Positions 1-12,499 are shown, counted from the first letter of the stretch. The stretch: DNA of 64,000 nt from Musa acuminata AAA Group (GCF_036884655.1 NC_088348.1:26621501-26685500), one strand, 5' to 3'. Numbers and translations are program-made. Notes: generated by a model not told the origin, from the sequence alone.

Positions 1-288
1 GTTTAAATAATTTAAAATCTCTTAGATTTAAGATATTTTTTATATTTTAAAAGATGAAAAAAAATTATGATTGCTTTGATGATTATCTTCATGGACAAAA
101 ATAAATTTTATATTATATATTTTTTAATTTAAATCTTTATTCACGTAGATAAATGAATGAAGGATAACTTAGAATCTCTATCACGATCATGTAGATTTCC
201 TATCACTTCTTAAGATATATTGAAGGCATTCTTTCAATCGACACACACGAATTATATTATTCATGAGTAGGATGATTCTTTTCAAAAA

Positions 289-289
<1 letters not shown>

Positions 290-371
<82 letters not shown>
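290..371. repeat. (AT)n microsatellite
   Basis: An uninterrupted alternating AT tract of about 80 bp. The reading frames that cross it (runs of Tyr-Ile) are artefacts. Such tracts are highly length-variable. Confidence 0.97.
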
Positions 372-372
<1 letters not shown>

Positions 373-563
373 CACTTATTGCTAAGAATCAGAAAAGTTA
401 TTTTTTTAATAAAAATCTCTATCAAATAATAATGTAGATGGAGATTTTGGTGTATCAGAAAAGAATTTACAGGTTATTTCCACCACCAAAAAACAAAAAG
501 AAGAAAGAGACAGAATTGCTATCAATCTGATAGCATAATAATAGGAGAAGCTGCGACGATCAT

Positions 564-776
564 TCACTGTGGGACGATGGTTTCGAAGCAGTGAAGCCCG
601 TCCAACTCCACAGCGAACGGCGGCGGCCTCCACTTCTTCTTCTGCTGCTGCTCCAGCTTGCTCTTGTCTCGGACTTGCTCTTCCTTGTCCTTCTTCCCAA
701 GGCAAGCGCCGGCGGAGGACAGGTTCCCTTTCGGGCTCCAAAGCGAGATGGCCCACTGCGATATGAGAGCAGCCAT
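564..776 (-). CDS. Small conserved-looking plant protein of unknown function (70 aa)
   Basis: An intact 70-codon frame on the minus strand, starting at the ATG at 776-774 (G at +4) and ending in TGA. The protein has a hydrophobic start (MAALISQWAISLW), a charged Lys/Glu/Gln-rich middle and a distinctive C-terminus, FAVELDGLHCFETIVPQ. I believe a DGL-C-FET-V ending of this kind recurs in small plant proteins of unknown function, but I cannot name the family. A TATA box lies about 100 bp upstream on the same strand, which leaves a plausible 5' UTR of about 70 nt and argues for a real transcription unit. No signal peptide cleavage site or membrane span is clear. The longer frames at 560-829 (minus) and 591-1085 (plus) overlap it and look random. 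No function is assigned. Confidence 0.5.
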   Translation of the reverse strand: MAALISQWAISLWSPKGNLSSAGACLGKKDKEEQVRDKSKLEQQQKKKWRPPPFAVELDGLHCFETIVPQ

Positions 777-873
777 GGAGAGAGTACTGCGTGCGTGGCG
801 AATAAGATTGAGCGGAGATTAGCGTACAAGGCTATAAAGAGTTGTGCGTGTCAAAGACGAAGACGGGAAGAGG

Positions 874-882
874 TTTTTATAG
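874..882 (-). promoter_or_regulatory. TATA box of the small minus-strand gene
   Basis: On the minus strand this reads CTATAAAAAC, a near-perfect plant TATA box. It lies about 100 bp upstream of the ATG at 776, so transcription would begin near 845. That the spacing fits a normal 5' UTR is inference. Confidence 0.55.
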
Positions 883-1053
883 TGGGAAGAAGGAAGGAGG
901 AAGAGAACTCTGGAGTTGCGAAGGAAGAGGAAGCGAAGCTTCTGCTTGGTGCTCTCGCGTTCCAGTATGGACGCGGACTTTCCACACTGTTCCAGAGAAA
1001 GGTTAAGAGAAGCGTGTCAACTCCAACAGACACGCGTCACCATAAGGTGTTTT

Positions 1054-1084
<31 letters not shown>
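1054..1084. repeat. Compound (AC)n(AT)n microsatellite
   Basis: A short (CA)n run passes directly into (TA)n. It is a simple sequence repeat upstream of the small minus-strand gene. Confidence 0.9.
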
Positions 1085-1785
1085 ATCTTTTGACTTCAAA
1101 TGTAAACTCTCTTGGAATAATTTCATATACATTTTTAAATATCTATTTCTTCTCCAACACCGAGATACATCTAAAAATAATAAAAACAAAAACAAAAAAG
1201 TAATTAATAAGATTGATAAAAAAAATATATTTATTTTTTAAAAAATATCAATTATGTAACATGGTTAGTGATGACTAGTCAGTGTTAATTAGACGAACGT
1301 AATCACCAGCAGTGTCGTATAAAGAATCCAAATATTTATACTATTTCCAGACTTCGAAAGGATAGTTTACTTTGATAGCAGGCTTAACTGTAACATTCAT
1401 ATGGTGATCTATAAGCATTATTTTCCATATCAAACATGCATTATTAATTTCAGACAGGACATCAAATTTACAACACCCAATAAATAACTTTGAATGCAAT
1501 TATATAAACATTCAGAACAATCTTTTTTTTGTGTGTGTGTGGAAGTCTCCCATCAGAAGGCTATTTCTTCTTCATTGATGTTACCAATCTAAACATACAT
1601 ATAAATTAAGTATTTAATGCATAAAAAAAATATAATGTTGCCAATCCCCTGTAATGAAGTAAGATCTTTTACATATCTGATTTACAAATAGGAAAAAAAT
1701 GTGAGTTCTTCCAGAAGTACAACAGCAAAGATTCTCATTGATGGTAAACTCAACAAAAGCAAGGAGAGAGAGTTGACTAACTCAT
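1085..1785. other. AT-rich interval containing the 3' flank of COG4
   Basis: About 700 bp with no convincing coding frame. It holds the 3' untranslated region of the minus-strand COG4 gene at its right end. A short (GT)n run sits near 1530-1542. I see no other feature. Confidence 0.6.
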
Positions 1786-4700
1786 TCACAATCTTAGAGC
1801 AGCGATAGCTTCGGGCTTGAAGTCGATTCTGAGGCCTAACACCCTTCGGACCTCCGAAGGAGTCAGCAACCATGTCACATGCCCTGCATTCTCTCCCCAG
1901 AAATCTAAGATCTCTGAAACCTTTTCAAAGTTTAAGATGGTCGACATCTGGGAAAGCCGAGCAAATTTGTCTCTCACTGGTCTCTGTGACATCTCAGAGA
2001 AATGGTTGATGAGAGCCCGGACCTCCTTATCGAGCTGGAGGCCACCCAGCTGGCTGAACCTCTTCTGCATCATGATGACTTCGAGCCGCTTCACAATGAA
2101 ATCGATCACCAGGTGGACAAAGGAGTCATAGTTGTTAGACGTCATTAGCGGCTGCAGCCACAAGATGTTGGTCTCGACTCCGTGGAGAAGCTTCTGAACC
2201 CACGGGTCGTTCATCTCGTTTTCTGCATACTCAGGGTCATCGAGCTCATAGCTGATGGTGGTAACAGTGTCCAGAATGGGACGGATGCGAGGCGACACAG
2301 TTGACATGAGCTGCTCCAACCCAGATTGTAGAACCTGCTTAAAGGCGATGTTTATGTCACCAAGCTCCGATAAGCAGGATTTTACTTTTTCTCTATCTGC
2401 TGGTGTAGGGAAGACCTGGTGTAGAATGATTAGAACAAAAAGACTATTTCAGACATATCATGTCTAGAAAAGAGTACACTAAAAGCAACAGAATGAGTTC
2501 TCAACAGCTTACGAGTGCATAATTCTCTCAAAAGGTACACTAAAAGATCACTTGTGATGGCTCGTATTATAATATTAGGCAATATAATGCATAATGCTGA
2601 ATCTGTAATAAATTTGAATGAGATTGTAATTCCATATTGCTACAATCTTTCGACTCATCTTTTTCAGTCATATTTTAGCAACAAAGCATTAAATAATATA
2701 GAAATGATCAACAGGACCCAAAACAGTATTTTCCTCCACTATCAACCTTCTTGAGACAGCAAAACCCCAGAAGGTTATTAATATGTTTTAGCAACAATAA
2801 AGGATTTATATACCAGTCCAACATTGCTTTCATTAACCTATCAAATCAATATGGTATTTGACGTACCAAGTGATAATATCGACTTGTACCACTCAGTCTT
2901 ATTGAACTATATAACAAAAAGAAAATAATAGTATATATGGTGCTATACAACTACATATTTTGAGACCGGTACTTAGTCGAACTGGTCAATACCATGCCAC
3001 AAACTGATCCTACCATTATTTAGATTCTTTGCAACAACATAAAATGTGTATGAAGATCAAAAGTATGGGTCATTACCAAATGAATACTCACTATATGTTC
3101 CCTTTTAAAGTCTGAAAGTCATAAGGAGTACAAATTAAAATAAAATAACATTTGTTTCTAAAATAAGAAAGCTTAACCAATTATAAGGTTCATCTTCGGT
3201 ATCCTCATGTAATGAAGCTCCTAAGCTATAACCAATTATAAGGTTCAGCTATACGGAAAGAAGTAAAAGCTTCTTGTATCATCAAAATAAAATTCTCAAA
3301 CAAATCCATCAAAAATCTAGACTGAATTGTATACAGTTCATGCAATTATATTCTGAGCTACATATTTGATTAGCAAAGAGTCAAGTTGGTCTCAAATGGC
3401 CTAGAGAGCTTAATTAAGATAAAAAAAAAATTGTTATTCACAAATCTGTGCAATGGTTAGGTTTTTATTAAAATAATGAAAAGAGAGAAAATATATGAAA
3501 AAACCAAGAAAATATGGAAAAAGTCATAAACCAATTCCAAAAGACATAATAACATATTCAAATTAGAACCATCTATTGCAAATAAGATATACAACTAGAC
3601 TCTATAATAAGTGCTGAAGACATTAGCAAAAAACAGAAAGGTGGATGTAATTCCAAAGGCAAAATTCAGTTACAATTCATGAGCCCAAATAACAATGTAA
3701 ATCACTCAAAAACAAGTTTTGCTCGCAAATATGAGAAAATAGTATGCAGTCTCCTCTCAAGTCCTTCACTAGTGATAAATTTACCAAAATAATCCACACA
3801 CATGCATACAGAATAAATAATACAACAGCAGATAATAATATAGCCAGTTTGACCAGTAGCCTGCCTCTCCTCTCAAGTCCCACTGCTGAACAATCTACTA
3901 TTCCACACTCCTCAACAATCTAAGAAGGAAGAACTAACAAGGAAAATTACCAAAGAAGAACAAGTTGGCCATCCTTCCGATGAAACTGAGGTCGCACAAC
4001 TTTCAAATATTATAGATACCAAGTGCTTTTTATCATTTGTGCTACCACTGATGGTAATAGCACTGCCATATTCCAAACCTCCAGAATAAATAGACAATAA
4101 CATAATTCCCTTGCTAGTTACTGGACCTGAATATATCAACATTACTTGGGAATGCTGATATAAGAATCTACAATCATCACCAAATTTTAAATTCAAACCC
4201 TTTTCTTGAATATGAAGATCAACTAATAACAAAAGAACAGAAAATGAGTAGCACTTGAATCATTTATGAGGCAACCGGAACCTTATGTTACTTTCATGAT
4301 GGAACTTTGACAAAAAATGGAGAAGAATTTTATGCAAGAACCCTAATGGGAAATAAGCTTTATATCTGTTCTCTACCATACATAAATATGATCCTTAAGG
4401 TTGAACACCAGTTTTAATGATCAACTTAGATGGATAAGCTGATAAAATCAAAACTATAGTTTACCAAAATTTCTGTTTCCTGGATCAGTGATTCGAGTTC
4501 CATTTCCCAGTTAGCAAAACATTTGCATTTTAGATTGTAATGGTATCAGTGTTATTATTCTTTATAGATATTAACCAACAGAAGACAAACAATCTAGTTA
4601 AACACAACTAATGCCTAAGCCTTTAGCAAGACCAAAATCTCCTGTCTTAGGTATTCACAGACCCAATAATTTGTTCAATGCAGCAAAATCACCAATACCG

Positions 4701-7700
4701 GACAAACCATAAACAGGTATCCGTGGTGTGTCTCATCCTTGTGGTTGATCAGGAGCATTTCATGTTTGCATTAACTATAGTCAGACATTTTTGTGCATTT
4801 TTTTGCACAGAACTGTGTCGAAATTAAATCTTCAAACATTTTATCTGGTCCTTCGGAAGTTAACATTAAGTATAATCATCACAGAAACTAATACCACCTA
4901 ATTCAAACCAATGGTTAGTAAATTTGTAAACTGAAAAAATACTTATAGATTCTTTTTCCCAATTTATAAAGTGGAAAGAAAAATAAAAAAAATAACCAAA
5001 CCAGAAATTTAAGTTTATCAAAGCATATCAGTACTGGATCTAGAAGTAAAACAGATTTAAAAGGAACTTTAGTGTCAAGCTACTCTCTACGTTATAGTGA
5101 CAGGGTATGATAACCAAGTGGAAGGTCAATGAGACAAAGAAAGATACGAGAAGAAATATACTAAAGTCTAAAAGGCCAAGAAACTTTTTCACTACCCAAA
5201 TTCCAAATTAGAGCAGCTTCTTTCAGATGATACACTTGCAGTTATAGACTTCTTAGAACTAGATTCTAGTTAAACCAAGACACCAGAAAAAGGAAAAAAT
5301 AATCATGGGCCAAAAATTTTCTTTTATTAAAAATCTTGTAATTCTAAAAAAATCACTATAATGATTTCTTTATAACTCTCAGATTCAAATCTACTGGCCA
5401 AAGAACTTTTGTCAACTTAAAATAGGACACATTAAACTCACCACTATATATTATGGCAAAAATGCAACTGATTATTTTTTTTTTAAATGAAGAAAATCAA
5501 CGTTGACTCGAGTTTAGGGTCAATGTAGCCTAACCTAGATCCATCTGAACCTATACTGCATCGCATGGTTACTACTTACTAGTATGGCACTGATGATAGG
5601 TAACAAGACTACATGAAGCAAAAATATTTGGCCTTGTTCTTAAAGTTAATTCAATTTTGAACTATTCTTTTGCCTTTCCACCTCTCACATTCTTATTTCT
5701 GATTCCACTAATATTCTATAGATTGCGGCTGAACTTAAATCTAAGTGTAACAAGGAAATAACAGCAACAAAGTATTAACGGAAGAGCAAGTTGGTCTGAA
5801 GTTTCCTGATCTTCAGGACATCTGCAATATTATTTAATTACAAAAAATGCATTCAAAATATAGTTTGGCAGGAGATAAAATATATGTGCAGTTCTCAGAA
5901 CAAAATTATAGTTGCAGAAGGTTGCATATCTCTCTCTAGTAGCAATAAGGCAAGGACACAAATTCATGTACCGTTGTGCCACATGGCTAGGTTGCCTCAA
6001 GCACACCCTCAATGACATTAACAGCTTCATATACTAAGAAAAACATGGAAATCTAAAACCAGTCAAGACAAACAAATCTGAAATAATTGACCCCCAAAGC
6101 CTCTACTACACAAACTCACAAAGAAACATACAGAAAGATCTATTTTTGCCTCTCAAAACTTGCGGTGAAGGCCTTAGAAAAGCTTCAACTGACCGCAAGG
6201 TAGGTTTCTAAAGAAATGATTGTGTAAACAATGAGTGAAGTTACAATTTAATAAAAAGAATTCATGTTTTGGAAATTCAAATAGATATTGAAATCCTAGC
6301 TTGTTGTGGCTGCAAGATCCTCCAAAATGATTGATGTGACAAAATATGTTACCCTTGTATTTTATTTTGCCTTAGCATGAAATTAACATCTTCAGTGATC
6401 TAAATTGAGATGAGCTAACTCTATCGATCAAGTATGTGATGCTTTAAAACTATCTAAATACTAATCAGAAGATCATGCATCAAACCTGATTTTGAATCAT
6501 AAGGTTTGGATTCATGAAGCACATAAAACTATCCATTTTTTCCATATGAGAGTCAGGAACCCAAAGCATAAAAAGAAGAAACCATCACGTAAGGAATCAT
6601 CACTCACCTGTGCACACTGCTCCTCAATCTCATGGCGCAATTTCAGAACATACTCTGCACTCACATCCATATTGTTCAAAGCAGTAGCAATTTCCATCCC
6701 AGTCTTCTGTACGCCAACTCCCCCAAGGAACAGCTTTGCTCCCAAATTGGGCTCCCTCATTTTATGCTGCAGTGCTTCCTGGTACTCGTTGCTCAACAGG
6801 TTCATTGCTCCACTCAGCACTGCAAACACAGAATTGATGCTCGAGGTCGAGATTGCTCTCCTGAAGCAGCTCTGCAGCACGTAGAATACATCATCCACCA
6901 TCGAGGTTGTCAGGCTATCAGCCACATGCTCGTCAATCCTAATGGCCTTCCGGACATTCTCCACCATGAAGAACTCCTCAAGGATGACATAGAAACCAAT
7001 TAGATCCTGCAACATCCTGTTGAAGCTCCCACTCTTGAACGCCTTGGTGGCTTTAGGCCCAAGATTTGGATCGACAGACTCCAAGCCTCTGATCTTGGAC
7101 AGCATGAACTCGGTGTAATCCTCTCCAAGCTGAGTCAATGCCAGGATCTCCTCCAGGTACATCTCGACCTCCCTTGGATCAGGGCCCTCGTCGGCTCCGA
7201 CAGAGAGCAAGTTCTTGCTGTGGGAGTTGATCTCGGAGGCGAGGCGGGCGAGCTTCCTGTGATCCACATACTTCTTCAGGATCTGGGTGCCCCGAGAATC
7301 GCACTCCTCCTGGAGCTCACAGATGGCGTATACGATCCCATCCTCGCCGCACAGGCTCCGCAGCACCTCGTCGTTCTCCTGGACGGCGAGCACAATGTCT
7401 TTGAAGAGGTTGGTGAGGCAGCCAACGAAGTCGGGCCGCTCGGCCTGGGCTGCGGCCGCCTGCTCCGCGAGCTCGGCCAGGTGTTCAAACTCGAGACGGG
7501 CGCGGAGGGCGATGACCTTCTTGAGATAGGCGACGTAGATCTGGAGGCCCTCCTCCTGAAGGCCAAGCGGAGGGAAGACTTGGACGAGGCGGAGGACGGC
7601 GGGGTGGTCGCGCTGGTCCACCGCAGCAGTAAGGCGCTTGCGGGCGATGGACTCCACATGGCGCTTGACGTCGAGGAGCTGTCGGCGCTGCTCATCATTG

Positions 7701-8293
7701 CCGTTGTCAGAGCTGCGGCTGAAGCGGGCGTCGATCTGGAGGAAGTCGTGTACCGCGTTGGCGGCGGCATGGAGATCGTCGATTGCGAGGGCGCGGCGGG
7801 CAGCGTCGAGGCAGCGGGAGCGGTCAAGGGTGGCATCGACGAGGTCGAGGGTGTCGCGGACGCGGGACTGGGCGAGGTCGAGGTCCCGGACGCGGCGGCT
7901 GACGCGGTCTGCGAGTTCGGAAGTGGAGCGAGCAGAGGAGAGGAGAAGGGATGCGTCGGAGCGGGCGAGGTCGAGGAGGTGGGTGGAGCGGGGGCCGGCA
8001 AGGACGACGAGGTGGCGGTCGAGGTCAGGGCGCTGGGCGAGGAGGGACTCGAGGCGGAGGTCGAGGGCGCGCTGGTAGGCGACGCACTCGTGGAGGAGGC
8101 GGGTCATGGCGCCCACGTCCGTGAGCGATCGTACCAGATCCACCGCCTCCGCGTTCCCAAAGTCCACAGTCGTCACCGATTCCGGCGCCGCCTCGGTGGG
8201 GGCCGCGGAGGAGGATTTGTCTTGCTCTGCAGCGGCCATCGGGAGAGGGGAGGACGATGGTTGCTGCGTCATCGCCGTGGAGACGACCGCCAT
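1786..8293 (-). CDS. COG4: Conserved oligomeric Golgi complex subunit 4 (two exons, 771 aa)
   Basis: COG4 is a lobe A subunit of the eight-subunit COG tethering complex, which captures retrograde vesicles at the Golgi and interacts with SNAREs. The gene is read on the minus strand. Exon 1 is 8293-6608 (562 codons) and exon 2 is 2415-1786 (209 codons plus TGA). The donor GTGAGTG begins at 6607 and the acceptor CAG ends at 2416. The join reads EEQCAQ/VFPTPADREK in phase 0 and keeps the family sequence continuous. The C-terminal region, with its NDPWVQKLL and FWGENAGHVTWLL segments, is typical of plant COG4, and 771 residues is a normal length. I chose the start MAVVSTAMTQQP at 8293. The frame stays open 51 codons further upstream, but that stretch looks like untranslated leader. 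Exon 1 is strongly GC-rich (Ala/Leu/Arg codons) while exon 2 is not. No break is seen. Confidence 0.93.
2416..6607 (-). other. Single 4.2-kb intron of COG4
   Basis: AT-rich non-coding DNA between the two COG4 exons. At about 2840-3010 there is a stretch with GGTAC/GTACC-type motifs like those in the TIR elements of the CPSF160 introns, possibly a decayed member. Open frames here (for example 3912-4232 minus) lack codon structure and are not called. Confidence 0.75.
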
Positions 8294-8437
8294 CGGCAGC
8301 GAGATCGGGAAGAAGCCGAGCCTCGATCGAAAGATCGAGAGTGGGAGGAGTGAAGAAGGGGATCGGGGTCTCGTCGTGCAGGTCTCATCGCCACTGATGC
8401 TGATTCGAAACAGGCCGTGAAAGCCCATAAATATGTA

Positions 8438-8502
8438 TTGGGCCATACAAGCCCGTTAATGCCTCCCACGTGTCTCACGGCATTAGCCACGTGACTGGCC
8501 CA
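8438..8502 (-). promoter_or_regulatory. Proximal COG4 promoter: two G-boxes and TGGGCC motifs
   Basis: Two CACGTG G-boxes lie at 8467-8472 and 8488-8493. They are flanked by a TTGGGCCA at 8438-8445 and a TGGCCCA at 8496-8502. TGGGCC/T elements are common near the start sites of plant housekeeping genes, and G-boxes bind bZIP and bHLH factors. The cluster sits 145-210 bp upstream of the chosen COG4 start. The regulatory role is inferred. Confidence 0.45.
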
Positions 8503-9056
8503 GGTTGGCCTAATACGTAGGTTTCGCGTTGTAATTATTTTTTGAAGGAATAAAAATAATCATAAAGAAAATGAAACTATCAAAAATTAAATCAATCATT
8601 AAATAAATAGAATATAATAATTTCTGAGAAAATCAAAAACATCGTATTTTGGGTTTTTGTCTTATGGTATTCTATGTTTTTATATTTCCCACATGGAGTC
8701 TCTATCTTTTTCAAATACTAGAAATATATTTTTTGTTAAAAATAATTATCCGAATAAAATCAGATTTATTAGTGCAATTTGGGGGTTTTTTAATGGATGG
8801 TACCATATATTTTCATATTTCTCCCAAAGAACTCTTATTTGTTTCACATACTCAAAATAATTGTTTCTCTATCGGAATCCATTCAAGTAAATTAGTATAG
8901 ATTGAATCGATTACATTAATTTTTGAATGGTGATAGGATGTTTTAATTTAAATTTAGTAGAAATATTAAACTGCACTCACAAAAAATTTAAATAGCATGC
9001 GCACACATGTGGGCTTGAAATTGAGACCTAACACACGTAATTAAATTTAAAATATA

Positions 9057-9060
<4 letters not shown>
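8503..9060. other. AT-rich intergenic DNA between the divergent COG4 and CLE genes
   Basis: No coding frame of substance and no repeat boundary recognised. It separates two divergently transcribed genes and probably holds distal promoter sequence for both. Confidence 0.6.

Positions 9061-9089
<29 letters not shown>
9061..9089. repeat. (AT)n microsatellite
   Basis: A 29-bp uninterrupted AT alternation about 310 bp upstream of the CLE start codon. Confidence 0.95.
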
Positions 9090-9092
<3 letters not shown>

Positions 9093-9216
9093 ATGGTCGA
9101 ATAAAATATTAATATTTATTTGAGATTTTCTCTCTAATAATTTCTGACAGGAGTGACGCGGAGAGAAGAGGGTCAAAAGAAAACAAGTGTGGAAGGTTCC
9201 AAGAATCATGCCGGTG

Positions 9217-9230
9217 AGCTCACGTGAGCT
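9217..9230. promoter_or_regulatory. Perfect 14-bp palindrome with G-box core
   Basis: AGCTCACGTGAGCT is its own reverse complement and centres on CACGTG at 9221-9226. It lies about 170 bp upstream of the CLE start. A dimeric bZIP or bHLH site is the likely reading, and this is inference. Confidence 0.45.
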
Positions 9231-9397
9231 TACCACCTCCATCGGATCCGCTGACTACGTAACCATCGAACGCCAGACGAGAGATGTCTCCCTCGGAGTC
9301 ATCATCATCGGCCTCAACCCCTCAAAACCCCACAGAGGGCAGAGCTGAAGCGGGCGCAGCAGATCTGGCGATCGATCTCTACACCAGGCCCGTTATC

Positions 9398-9622
9398 ATG
9401 ATCCGAAGCGTTCGACGCAGGAAAACGGCGGTACTGCTCTTGGGGATGTTGCTGATGCACTCCGCTGAGCCGCCTTTTCTTGGCTCCGCCATGGTAGCGG
9501 AGGGAGCTCGACCTGCGGTGGCGGCGTCCGACGGCCATGAAAGCCACCAGATCGCAGATGAGCTGACCGGAGAAGATAAAAGGCAGGTTCCCACCGGCGC
9601 AAACCCACTGCACAACCGGTGA
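9398..9622 (+). CDS. CLE-family signalling peptide precursor (74 aa)
   Basis: This encodes a small secreted precursor of a CLAVATA3/ESR-related (CLE) peptide, a family perceived by LRR receptor kinases at the plasma membrane. The chosen start, MIRSVRRRKTAVLLLGMLLM, gives a basic then hydrophobic signal peptide (about residues 1-34), a variable linker, and at residues 62-73 the 12-residue CLE motif RQVPTGANPLHN (9581-9616), followed by Arg and TGA. The motif has the invariant Gly6, Asn8, Pro9 and His11. Position 7, usually Pro and the site of hydroxylation and arabinosylation, is Ala. An in-frame ATG at 9284 would add 38 residues without a signal sequence at the N-terminus, so I rejected it. 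A single uninterrupted exon is normal for the family. The exact CLE subgroup cannot be assigned. Confidence 0.85.
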   Translation: MIRSVRRRKTAVLLLGMLLMHSAEPPFLGSAMVAEGARPAVAASDGHESHQIADELTGEDKRQVPTGANPLHNR

Positions 9623-9849
9623 TTGAGTGCTTCGTTTGCCTTCCTGCTGCGTCCTCGGACGGAGGAGGACGCCTGTCTGGTGTCGCATGCCACGAACGAA
9701 AGAATGGAATCTATGAGAGCGGGAGGAAGTGATAGTGTAGCTTCTTCTCCTCCCCCGCTTCTTCTTGTGCTTGCCCAAGTTCATTCTCTCTCTTATGCTT
9801 TCTTGTTCCTGATGTATTGCCAACCAATTTCTCAGTAACATTTTCATTA

Positions 9850-10681
9850 GCGACTCTCTCTGAGCTTATGCTTTCATGCTGATCGATTCAAATGGTATAC
9901 AAGTTGCTGTTTTGCTAAGAAAAAGGCTGTGAGTGTGATCTGTATACAAGTTGGATGCAGTGAAATCTATATAAAGTCTTGTACCGAAGAGACTGATCTG
10001 ATTTACCTCAGCTGGAATGTTGATAGCTTGTCGGACCAGTAAATATAATATTGTTCATACTTAACAGTACCAGATAGCATTGTGAATAGTATATACATAC
10101 TCCATCCTCCCAGCAAGATATATAGTACTGCATGGGATTCTGGACTTGGTTTTACTTCATTCCACAGCTTGCAAGGGTTGATTATGGTGAGAATTTGACT
10201 GAAAATTTTTGAGTATTAAGATAGTTTATGACTGATATAGGGTTTGGATGTTTTCTCCATCAGTAATGATCATGTGATTACAATTAATGCAGATGGAGAA
10301 TGAACTGGAAAGGAGGCCATAGTATTGGTTCAGAAACTTGCTTGGCCAAATAGCACTTGATGAAACCATCAATTTATCATCATCCATGGGTTTTATCCAC
10401 TTAATAAATTTTGGAAGATGCTAAGAAGTTAGTGTTTTAATTTTTAATTTTATCGTAGTCAAAAACCATGGTAATGATTCTATGTAAAATGGATATTAGG
10501 GAGCAGAGATTGTGAGAAAGTAAATGATTATTTCTTGCTTTCCAAACTCACTAAGTTTTAACCATTTATCTTTTATCCATTCATCGATGAATGTAATATT
10601 GATACCAAAGTTTTTGTTCCACTATCTCCTAAAGTGAAGAGAGAAAGGAGTAAGAAAAATAAAAACAATGGGAGAGTGATT
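9850..10681. other. Intergenic DNA downstream of the CLE gene
   Basis: The first part probably includes the CLE 3' UTR. Beyond that I see no gene, no long repeat and no element boundary. Confidence 0.5.
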
Positions 10682-11043
10682 TGTTAGAATTTTAAGAGTC
10701 ACACATATATAATTAAATATGTTAAGTCATTATTTTGATTAGTCAAAATTAAAGTTATCTAAGGGACATAATTATTATAAAAATTAATTGTGTAAATACC
10801 ATCAGTTATATTTCTAACTTAATAATAAGTTAAGAATATAAAACTCTTAACGCATAATTGTAGATTCATCAATTATAAATATAATCATAATTATAGATTC
10901 ATCAGACTATAAATAAGATTATGGTTCCCGGTTGCAGTATCGAATGAAGTTTCTTCACCAGAAATTTAAAATTCTTAAAGATACTCTGCAATTGAAAGAT
11001 CAAATCATCGATTAATTCAGAAAATACTCTAATGAATTCATCA
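10682..11043 (+). repeat. Possible solo LTR of a Copia-type element
   Basis: The segment begins TGTTAGAATTTTAAGAGTCA, has a TATA box (CTATAAATAAG) near 10907-10917, and has an AT-rich body ending near AATTCATCA. This resembles plant Ty1/copia LTRs in size and layout. No internal domain and no clear 5-bp target duplication were found, so both ends are approximate and the class is tentative. Confidence 0.35.
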
Positions 11044-12499
11044 GGTATGCTTTCATATTAATATGTTTATTAGTTGTTGTAAGATTTCATACATATTATA
11101 GTAAATTTAATAAGTTTTATAAAAATATTCTGAAATCTTATTTTTGATTTATAAAGCATATTTTTGAATCAAAATTTGATTTTGATTCTATAAAACAATT
11201 ATTTGATCCATATTTGATATATTAAATAGAACCAACATGATTTCGATTCAATACCACAAAGGATAGTTAAGAATGGGATCAATATACTAGAAATGAAAAG
11301 ACGATATAAAAGTTTCTAATAAAATATTTTAATTCTTAAAATAATAAAAATTTCACTTATTAATTTAGCAAGATCACACATTTATTCTGTAGCTAAGATC
11401 ATTATTTTTCAACCAAAGTGTTCCCAAACATGTAATGAAGTTTAATTTTATCTCATTATTAATTATTCAAGAATAATGAAATGATAAGATTATTACCGAA
11501 AATCTTAATATCAAGGAAGAAAGGTTTGAATGTAAGTGATACATCCAAGATTCAATTATCCTGAAGGATATTTATGATTAGGCCATGACATATAAATGTA
11601 GAAAATTCAACACGAAAATAATCAAACGCAACCAATAAAAAAAAATGCCAACTCTAATTATATTTACAGGAGTATTGAGTGTGTCAAGGATTAATAGTCA
11701 TATTTAGCTTTAACAACATCAATCGAAATACAAGAATGATCAGAAAGATACATGAAGGAGTATTTAATGCTAAGATCACTATTATTTTTTTTTGGAAGAG
11801 TAAACCTTTAGAATTAGAGTTGTGACTTCAAAAATAATAATAATCATCCAATAAACAAATGAGATGTTCAATTACAACTTAATCAACTGAAATAGAGAAT
11901 TGATTTGATACCACACACTTAATGCTGTTGTAATGCCACCATCAATCATAAACCAAAATGGAGCAGTCCTTCGTGCAGTTTACTGCAGCCTCCTCTCTGT
12001 TCCAATGTGCTTCGAGGAAATATTTGAGCAACCTCATCATCAACTTCGTGGGGTTGGTCGTCGCTGAAATCATTTGATTCCTTTGTTTCTTATTCTGGCA
12101 TCTGATTCCCTACTCCTGCATCATTGTTTCAGTCTTGCTCGCAGACCAGGTGAGGATGGATGGCACCTGCACTTTGGCCTGCTGAACAGTGCAGTGCCAT
12201 GCCTCGGTTCCCTCGTAATCCACTGTTCCTGTCTTGATGTGTTGTGCTTCACTGCTGGATTCTTATGTTGAGGTATTGTTGAAGAGAAGATTTCCGGCAC
12301 AGCTTGTGCTTCGTCAGTAAGATACAAAAATATAATTCCGAGTTATATATGATCTATATAGTTCGATACCCTTCGAAGTTGAGAAAGACTTAATTTTTTT
12401 TATTACGTGAGTTTAATAAAACTAAAAAAAATAGAATGCTGGCTATTATTCTTAAGAATCATAAATATTAGATTTATGCTCCCTTGAATATCTTTGAAC
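11044..12499. other. AT-rich intergenic region, no gene recognised
   Basis: Only short frames occur. One (ATG near 11959, 39 codons) and another at 12074-12271 have no recognisable motif. I see nothing further to report in this stretch. Confidence 0.5.

Noticed and set aside
7220..8353. 377-codon plus frame and 241-codon minus frame over COG4 exon 1
   Set aside because: Shadows of the GC-rich COG4 coding sequence. The COG4 frame is the one that matches the family and splices correctly.
9284..9397. Upstream in-frame ATG of the CLE gene
   Set aside because: It would bury the signal peptide 38 residues inside the precursor. The ATG at 9398 gives a normal CLE precursor.
9314..9847. 177-codon minus frame opposite the CLE gene
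   Set aside because: Overlaps the CLE coding sequence antisense, with no motif. The CLE motif with a signal peptide is far better supported.
11959..12271. Short plus frames (39 and 65 codons)
   Set aside because: No motif or promoter seen. Such lengths are expected by chance.
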